This document shows, in pieces, positions 5,533 through 7,002 of a stretch of DNA of 7,002 nt. The DNA is from Bacteroidota bacterium (lineage in GTDB: Bacteria; Zhuqueibacterota; JdFR-76; DREG01). Position 1 is the stretch's first letter. Each line of letters begins with the position of its first letter. The position numbers and the translations under genes were made by a program. The stretch spans positions 1-7,002 of the forward strand of contig JAUXJX010000101.1 in assembly GCA_030624545.1 (NCBI GenBank). The letters are read 5' to 3'. Under the pieces are notes generated by a model that saw only the letters and a list, made by a program, of their open reading frames with translations, searched no databases and was not told the DNA's origin.

Positions 5533-7002
5533 ATGTTCAAGAACTACCTAAAAATAGCGCTTCGCAATTTTCGAAAATACAAGGCTTATTCAGTCATCAA
5601 TATCGCCGGGCTGGCTTCCGGAATAGCTTGCTGCATCTTGATCTTGCTTTATGTGCAAGGTGAATTAAGCTACGACCTATTCCATGACAAAGCCGACCGG
5701 ATTTATCGGGTCATAACAGATGAAGAGAGTGAAGGCCAAGTGCGCCATCTCGCCCACACCTATGGCCCTCTTGCACCGGCACTTTTGACAGATTTCCCGG
5801 AAATTGAGCACGCCGTGCGACTTTTTCCACATAATCTTGCGGTGCAGTTAGGGGCGCAAAAAAGCTTTCATGAGAAGCGATTCTTTTTCGCAGACTCTGC
5901 TGTTTTCGAGGTGTTTTCATTTGGGTTTAGGAGAGGCAATCCGAAGACGGCCCTGCGAGCACCTTATTCTCTGGTGCTGACAGAGGCAACGGCGCAAAGA
6001 TATTTTGGTGATGAGAATCCCATTGGCAAGGTGCTGCGAATCGAAGGTCAATATGATTTTAATGTGACGGCCGTATTGGAGAACCCTCCACCCACTTCAC
6101 ATTTCCATTTCGATTTTCTAGCGTCTATGGAAAATGTGCCTCAAGTTCTGGGCTGGAACCCGCACTGGCATTGGCCGCCGTTCTACAATTATGTTCTACT
6201 GCCGGAACATGTTTCCGCCGAGTCGATTGAAGGCCGCTTTCCCCAGTTTATCACCAAAAATATCGGCCGGGGTGAAGTAGATTCCCGCAGTTTCTATTTG
6301 CAGCCTTTAAAGGATATTCACCTCAACGCCAGCCTCGAGAGCGAGATTGCGCCCACCGGTAACATGGCCTACATCTATCTTTTCTCGGCCATTGCGTTCT
6401 TTATTCTGCTGATTGCCTGCATTAATTTCATGAATCTTGCCACGGCGCGTTCGGCCAATCGTTCTCGTGAAGTGGGGTTGCGTAAAGTAGTGGGAGCGCA
6501 GCGCGCGCAATTGATCAAGCAGTTCCTGGGGGAGTCGCTGTTCTACTCCTTTCTGGCCATGCTGTTGGCCCTCGTTCTGGTGGAAATGTTGCTGCCTAGG
6601 TTTAATCAATTGCTGGGCAAGCAGATTGATATTAACTACTTTGAAAACTGGACCCTATCGCTCGGCCTCATTGTACTCGCATTCCTGGTTGGCATAATAT
6701 CCGGCAGTTATCCCGCCATCTTTATGTCAAGTTTTCGCCCTCTGAAGGTGTTACAGAGCAATTTATTTTCTGCCTCGGGCCAAAGGGGTGCACTTCGGTT
6801 TCGCTCCGTACTTGTGGTGACGCAGTTCGCTATTTCAATAGCGCTTATTATAATAACCTACATCGTGAGCGCTCAACTGAATTTTATTCAAAACAAGCGC
6901 CTCGGCTTTAATAAAGAACATATAGTCGTAATACCCATTCGCGATGCCGAAACGCAAAACAATTACGAAACGCTCAAGAATGCGCTTGTGGCCCAGCCCG
7001 AT
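5533..7002 (+). CDS. MacB/FtsX-type ABC transporter permease 3 (N-terminal 490 residues, truncated by the window end)
   Basis: The frame is open from ATG 5533 to the last base without a stop. It opens M-F-K-N-Y-L-K-I-A-L-R-N-F, like permeases 1 and 2. A helix lies at about 20-42, followed by a MacB-like periplasmic domain (D-R-I-Y-R-V at 55-60, L-V-L-T-E-A-T-A-Q-R-Y-F-G near 147-159, L-Q-P-L-K-D-I-H-L near 256-264). FtsX domain 1 has helices at about 280-303, 334-354 and 376-397 and the motif S-R-E-V-G-L-R-K-V-V-G-A at 311-322, with V where the others have L. A helix at about 424-446 opens the second half. Comparison with permeases 1 and 2 predicts roughly 300 more residues, including a second FtsX domain. 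The periplasmic insert has an unusual aromatic/His cluster, W-N-P-H-W-H-W-P-P, at 208-216. Function is otherwise as for the neighbours, with substrate unknown. Confidence 0.93.
   Translation, partial: MFKNYLKIALRNFRKYKAYSVINIAGLASGIACCILILLYVQGELSYDLFHDKADRIYRVITDEESEGQVRHLAHTYGPLAPALLTDFPEIEHAVRLFPHNLAVQLGAQKSFHEKRFFFADSAVFEVFSFGFRRGNPKTALRAPYSLVLTEATAQRYFGDENPIGKVLRIEGQYDFNVTAVLENPPPTSHFHFDFLASMENVPQVLGWNPHWHWPPFYNYVLLPEHVSAESIEGRFPQFITKNIGRGEVDSRSFYLQPLKDIHLNASLESEIAPTGNMAYIYLFSAIAFFILLIACINFMNLATARSANRSREVGLRKVVGAQRAQLIKQFLGESLFYSFLAMLLALVLVEMLLPRFNQLLGKQIDINYFENWTLSLGLIVLAFLVGIISGSYPAIFMSSFRPLKVLQSNLFSASGQRGALRFRSVLVVTQFAISIALIIITYIVSAQLNFIQNKRLGFNKEHIVVIPIRDAETQNNYETLKNALVAQPD

Overview
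The window holds three head-to-tail genes on the + strand for large paralogous ABC-transporter permeases of the MacB/FtsX type. Two are complete (198-2570, 790 aa; 3077-5428, 783 aa). The third (5533-7002) is open in frame to the window edge, with 490 codons visible. No ATPase gene, periplasmic adaptor gene or RNA gene is visible. Two-FtsX-domain permeases of about 800 aa in tandem families, starting like M-F-K-N-Y and ending in N-P-V-x-x-L-R-Y-E, are typical of the FCB group and neighbours (Bacteroidota, Calditrichota, candidate division KSB1 and similar). With the mid-range GC content and the degenerate 7-bp intergenic repeats, that is the best guess for the host. The phylum cannot be fixed from sequence alone.

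Layout: 1-175 is the 3' remnant of a four-helix-bundle (4HB, 23S rRNA intervening-sequence protein family) gene that runs into a short 7-bp repeat array. Permease 1 follows. The P1-P2 gap (2571-3076) holds a more complete copy of the same 4HB element: a left heptamer array, a 118-codon 4HB reading frame broken by one TGA, and a right heptamer array. The two arrays contain 24-base arms that are inverted complements of each other. Permease 2 follows. The P2-P3 gap (5429-5532) has no 4HB gene but carries a 7-bp-phased GATTNNN-type array and a few ATGAC repeats. Permease 3 then runs off the end. No gene-free stretch exceeds 300 bases.

How the parts relate: the permeases are probably inner-membrane subunits of type VII (MacB/LolCDE/FtsEX-like) ABC systems. 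These use ATP hydrolysis in the cytoplasm to drive movements in the periplasm, and an ATPase would have to come from elsewhere. The 4HB element is the more unusual content. Two copies sit immediately upstream of two permease start codons, both are genetically damaged (one by a 178-base deletion, one by a nonsense codon), and they are about 93% identical to each other. The permeases beside them are far more diverged. The 4HB frame flanked by complementary arms recalls 23S rRNA intervening sequences, here placed in a protein-coding operon. Permease 2 also appears to carry a one-base insertion that replaces the family's usual C-terminus.
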